Of a stretch of 64,000 nucleotides of DNA, positions 59,610 to 64,000 are shown in pieces. Every line of letters starts with the position of its first letter. The stretch's first letter is position 1. Below the pieces are notes generated by a model that saw nothing but the letters and a program-made list of their open reading frames with translations, did no database searches and had not been told where the DNA came from. The position numbers and the translations under genes are program-made. Source of the DNA: Haemonchus contortus (lineage: Eukaryota; Nematoda; Chromadorea; Rhabditida; Trichostrongylidae); NCBI GenBank assembly GCA_000469685.2, contig LS997565.1, positions 44,724,666 to 44,788,665 of the forward strand, given 5' to 3'.

Positions 59610-62600
59610 ATGGTGCATAACGTGACGCAAACTGTAATCGAAGGTCTGCTCGTCTTCTTCTACCTATACGTCCTATTTATTATCATCATTTCTAAAGCAA
59701 AAACGTTCAAAAACGCGTTTTACTCGATATTCGTAGCATCAGGTAGATGTTGCAGCTACTTTTTTGTATTGTATTGGACGACGAGAGGTTGTAATGCCTT
59801 TGGTTCCCTGGTGTAAAACTCATTTATGGACAGCAAAATAAGTAGTCTTCGAAGTAAAGTTCAAAGAATGCTGATTTTTACTGAAAGTCTCTGGAGTAAA
59901 GTGTAGCTAGAGTCAATATATCACTTTTCAGGTATCACTGATGTAGCATCTCTCTTGGCAGGTTGTTATCTTCGACTGAACCAAGAGCTTAGCTTGGGTG
60001 AAGATTTACAGGACATCACTCGGTACTTTTTACTAACTACACATGCAGCACTTATTTCACACTTGATTGGTAATATGCTCATCACGATCAATCGATATTC
60101 GGCTCTTCGCCACCTACACAGATATGATTTGGTTAGTCAAGTTCTGTTTAGGATTGTTTTTAGGACAACCACGTTGTGCATCTACTGGGCATTCCAGCAG
60201 ATGCACAACGTAAAAGCGAGAAAAAAAGCTTTTTGATGATCAGAGTCAGTGAATTTGTGCTAAAATAAGCGAAGCAGAGATCAATTCCAAAGTATGGTAT
60301 TTCAAAGCGTTTCTGAAGTAGACGTAAAGATATAGTGTGACAGGCGTGGGTACTTCACCCCGGAAATCGCGTCGCACTCGCTGCCCCGCCTTCGCGGCTA
60401 CTACCATATTCTTTCTCTAGGAAGCGGAATCTTCCCTTTCATAGAGCAGGGAATTTGAGGAAAAGTACCGCCACCCTTATAACAGCTACCTTAACTCCAT
60501 GTAATCGATGAAAGTAAAACTTTTTAGGAAATATTGAAAGGGAATGCGACGAACGGGGTAGGTGTAGGGTATGTAAACCTGTACAGGCTGTATTGTAAAA
60601 AATTTGAGGACAGTAGAAGTTCCCCATCCCATTCTAGAGCTCGGGTCAACAATTCATACAGATAGGCTTCCAAAAAGGTTGAAAGCAAAGTAAATGTAAT
60701 CGCTTAGAACATCCTTACAGATATGGACTAGGAAGAACGTATTTATAGCCGTCATTGTACAGTACGCTGTGTCCTTTGCCCTTTTCGCTCATATCACCGT
60801 AGCGAAATTGATATATGTTCATAACAAGGATGGAACGGTCAACCTAAAAAGCTACGAAGTACATATTGAGATGGTGAGTTTCAGTGTTACCATCTAGGTT
60901 ATCACGAATCGAGAGTGAATTTACAATGATGACAGAGATTAGCTTTTCAGATTGTCAGATTGACCTTAGGAGGTGCTTGTACGATTTATGTCATATTAAG
61001 CATAATTTTGGATGCAAAACTATTTGTCGAATGGAAGCGGATATCAAAAATGGACGCTTCTTCGAAACATCGGCATCATGACAAGGTAAAAAGCCCTAGC
61101 GTTAGAACTACTGCCGGCTATTACTTCCATAGCTTCCCAGCGAATTCGGGGAAACCGTGAATTTGGCCGGAGTTTTGTTGTTTACTCCATCAATTTCAGC
61201 GTCTACTAATGCACACAACGGTGGTATTTTTGTGTACGCTGTTGATGTGCATAGTACAACTTTCCAAGGCGGTCGCTACATTTTTTGATATAAATGCGTT
61301 GAATATATGGTTGATAATGCAGGTTGGTTTTGCTTTTCGTGAATTGCATAGAGTACAGAATAAGGGTGAAAAAGTAAGATATTCTATCACATAAACACTG
61401 ACGTAGCTCAACAAATGGCAGTGTTACATACAGCATTAACGTTCCCCTCAGGCATAGCCCAGGATTTGAACTTACGGCTGTTCATTGCGCGGATTGTATT
61501 GAAGTGTCTTCGACAGACAAAATATCTTTTTCTATTTCATCAATAGAACTCCTTAAGCCAATTCGTAATGTTTATGGAGGAATAAATATAAAAGGAAGTT
61601 CCATCACGTAGGATATTCAGTCACGTCAGTACCCATCTCACCTCTTCTCACACGCAATGATGGTATTCTTCTGTACGCTGTTGAGACACCACAACTTTTG
61701 AAGGCGGGCCTAGTCATGTATTATATTCTCCGTTGATCGCACCCCGCCATTTATTTTAGTGAGGTAATGTCTCAGTGTCGTAAAAGAAACGCGGAGCGAA
61801 TCACCGTTTCCGTGCAGAACTTTATGAATGAATCCGTTCGCCGGACCATCTGACGTCTTAAGCTTCGGTTGATCGTTGTATCAACCACTTTAAAGTCGTG
61901 CTGTGTATAAAAGTCAACTTGTCGCGCTTAGCTTTCTGTAAGACAAATTTGCTGTTTTCATGTGGAGACGTCTTGACTGTAGAAAGTAGATTCCCAAAAT
62001 GATTCAGTTTTGCTTTGAAGAATCAGCCTTTCCCCTTCTTGATAATAAAGCCAATCAACTGGAATAGACAGTCACGTCAAAATGTTAAGCTGTTCGAACA
62101 AAACATATGTTCTTTGCAAATGTAATAATAATGTTGCAATGCCAAACCTACGAAAAGAGGGACCTATGAGAATCGATATCACTGATTCCGTTTCTGGATG
62201 CACCCTTCAGAAAGGAGTGTGCATATATTGCTACTTATGTAGCATAATGTGTCAAAAGTGAACTGACCAAGACATGTGTTGATAAATTGAAATGGGCTCA
62301 GGGCGAAAGTGGTGTAGAGACAAGTGGCGCACTATCACGCACGCATGGTCACGGTTCAAATCTTGAGACGATATCCGCTCAGGCCTCCCCAGGGTTGATT
62401 CTTTGGTATCAGACTTGCCTGGAAGGATAAAAGCACTGGCTTGTACATTGGCTGGGGACCGCAACTCATTGGGTAGGTCACATACGTACCCATTACGCCA
62501 CTACGATTCTGGATGGCAGTAGTGGCGCATCGCTCGACGGTATTGACCAAAGCCCAAAGGTTTTATCCTATGTGCTTTGGAACGGGCACAAATGTAGCTT

Positions 62601-62906
62601 TATTATGATAATGCCTATGGCACCAACAAGTGGTGATGGTGTTTCATGGTAATATTTTTGAAGCTTCAAATACTTCAGTACTACTGGATAAACGACCTAA
62701 TGCTAAGTGCATCACCGTTTTCTCTGTTGCTGCTCTCTTCAGATCTTCGCCATGAAATCGCCAATTCTTTTCGAAGTAAAAAAGTAGAGAATACTACGAT
62801 TATTTCTGCTGTCACACGTACCAATAGGACGACTGTAGTCAGAAAATTTCGAGCAATGATTTCATTATTTGTACATGTATGTATTTTATTTGATATGGAC
62901 TTATAA
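59610..62906 (+). CDS. gene I: seven-transmembrane chemoreceptor, Srv-like, 323 aa with extended C-terminus
   Basis: Exons: 59610-59742, 59932-60131, 60721-60873, 60951-61085, 61200-61322, 62679-62906 (stop TAA), 972 bases, open, all standard splice sites, phases 1,0,0,0,0. Start MVHNVTQT lies behind ATCTCAG. TM1 about residues 14-34; LITINRYSALRHLHRYD with NRYSA at 98-102; FVEWKRISKMD ends TM5; SASPFSLLLLSSDLRHEI in TM7 (first proline of the PP pair is S). The family's usual end is KF-stop; here TGA has become CGA and the frame runs on 18 residues (RAMISLFVHVCILFDMDL). Introns 1-4 are short, the most compact of the array. AATAAA at 62950 and 62974. Likely functional. Confidence 0.86.
61640..61712 (+). 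pseudogene. decayed second copy of exon 5 inside gene I intron 5
   Basis: CTTCTCACACGCAATGATGG and the following GTATTCTTCTGTACGCTGTTGA resemble the gene I exon 5 start, with the ACAACTTT-GAAGGCGG landmark at the far end. It lacks a clean acceptor and is frame-shifted, so it is an exon-duplication relic. Confidence 0.55.
62296..62555 (+). mobile_element. tRNA-derived SINE, gene I intron 5
   Basis: Head GGCGAAAGTGGTGTAGAG, a damaged B box GGTTCAAATCT at about 62355, then GATAAAAGCACTGGCTTGTA and CTACGATTCTGGATGGCAGT. Confidence 0.85.
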
Positions 62907-62949
62907 ACTCATCAAATCTGTCCCGTTATCCATCTGATGAAACTTTCAC

Positions 62950-62979
62950 AATAAACCCTTTTTCTCAGTAATGAATAAA
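62950..62979 (+). promoter_or_regulatory. polyadenylation signals of gene I
   Basis: Two AATAAA hexamers, at 62950-62955 and 62974-62979, lie 44-73 bases after the gene I stop. Confidence 0.6.
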
Positions 62980-64000
62980 AGCCTAAAAATGTCGTTTTTA
63001 GTACGAAACCATGTTGAAGAAAGTTTCGTTTCCAATGAGTGGACGTTTCATGTCGCAAGCAAAGTTGTGTGTGATGTCAAATCGAAAGGAAGCCATCATT
63101 TACCATTGAAACTCACTATTTTCTTGTACATCTTTACGTTATAAAAGCAAGGTAGCGGTACTTATCCCAGAATTCTCAGGGCATCGGTTCCTCGGCGACT
63201 ACCGCAATAGTCCGTTAGAAATTGGAACCTTTTTCATTATAACCCATGACTGCACAGATGCGGCGGATGCGAAGCAATTCTCGGGAATAAACTACCACAC
63301 TATCAAAGCAATACCCATTTGTGCGGTGAGTGCGGGCAAGTTGTAAATGCACGGCTTGGAAAGTGCTCATGAATATCCACATGATTGCTCATGAAGGTTA
63401 AGTTCAGGAACGAATTTTCGGCATTTTCAGATGTCCCTTTGGCTTAGGATTACCAGGACAGTCATCTATTATGAAATAGAGTTCATATAGAGTGGACCTA
63501 TCTTTCTAGAGTGATGACGCAAAGTATGTTATTGGCTCCATGAACGGTTTCACAAATATAGCGTAACAGCTTGATAGAGTTAAACGATTTCAGAATATTC
63601 GAACACTCGACTAACACAGAGTGAGCACTTTCCAAAGATCCATTCGATCAATTTTCTAAGCTATCGCTGAATCAATTCACAGACCAAGTTGTCGCTCCAG
63701 CAGGGAATCTTTTTCTTTTGACGTGAGTTGTGAGCTGTTTGTCCAGCTCAATATTTCGGATCGTTCCTACAATCGTAAAAAGTAGGCCATTGCCGAGAGA
63801 AAAAATAATTGGAAAAGAATGAATCTTCAGTCAAGTGTGCATTGAATCGTCTGTAGTGTGAAATATGCGTGTACTTTCGGCTCTCAACATTTCATCCACG
63901 CTGAACACCCTTTAGTCATAAGATAGTGTGTCGGAGCGCGTGTCGCGCGCAAGTAGTCCATGGCATTTGTTTATCTTCGACTTCTTTTCGTCAAGCGACT
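62980..64000. other. gene I 3' flank to window end
   Basis: No receptor exon, RNA gene or recognised element seen in the last kilobase. Confidence 0.4.

Overview
The window reads as nuclear DNA of a nematode, most likely a clade V strongylid of the hookworm type. This rests on split genes with small constant exons and large introns, start codons sitting just behind TTTAG or TTCAG acceptors as in spliced-leader trans-splicing, and a dense load of Tc1, mariner, RTE, CR1-like, Penelope-like, piggyBac and SINE sequence. The species is inferred, not proven. No rRNA, CRISPR array or bacterial-type operon was seen.

The window holds one tandem array of seven-transmembrane chemoreceptor genes, all on the + strand. 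The proteins are about 305-323 residues and fit the Srg superfamily of nematode serpentine receptors, best matching class v (Srv). Every gene uses the same six-exon plan: exon 1 (TM1, start codon), exon 2 (TM2-TM3, NRYSA motif), exon 3 (TM4 and extracellular loop 2), exon 4 (TM5, ending in an IEWKR-type motif), exon 5 (TM6), exon 6 (TM7 with PPFSLLLLSSDLR-like motif). Intron phases are 1,0,0,0,0. I assembled six complete open genes, called here B (3273-11912), C (14018-21260), D (24760-29482), E (32935-38549), G (48512-52339) and I (59610-62906). The broken members are psi-A (window start to 2079), psi-B (30411-31773), F (42515-46339), an orphan exon 6 (53846-54055) and H (54161-56625; exons 3-6 only, all open).

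The array grew by duplication of multi-gene blocks. The block from the 3' half of B through C and D (about 10.4-29.7 kb) is repeated as psi-B, E, F (about 30.2-46.7 kb). Genes, introns, intergenic DNA and old transposon remnants are all collinear. A smaller duplication produced H from a G-like gene. Transposons present in both blocks predate the big duplication: an RTE 3' end, Penelope-like remnants, and SINEs in introns of C/E and D/F. Those in one block only came later: the 12.6 kb mariner, the piggyBac element in E, the CR1-like LINE in D, the LINE in the E-F gap, two MITEs upstream of D, and SINEs near F.

The genes should act independently as G-protein-coupled sensory receptors in chemosensory neurons. 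Nothing in the sequence names their ligands. All non-receptor coding sequence I found is transposon-derived.
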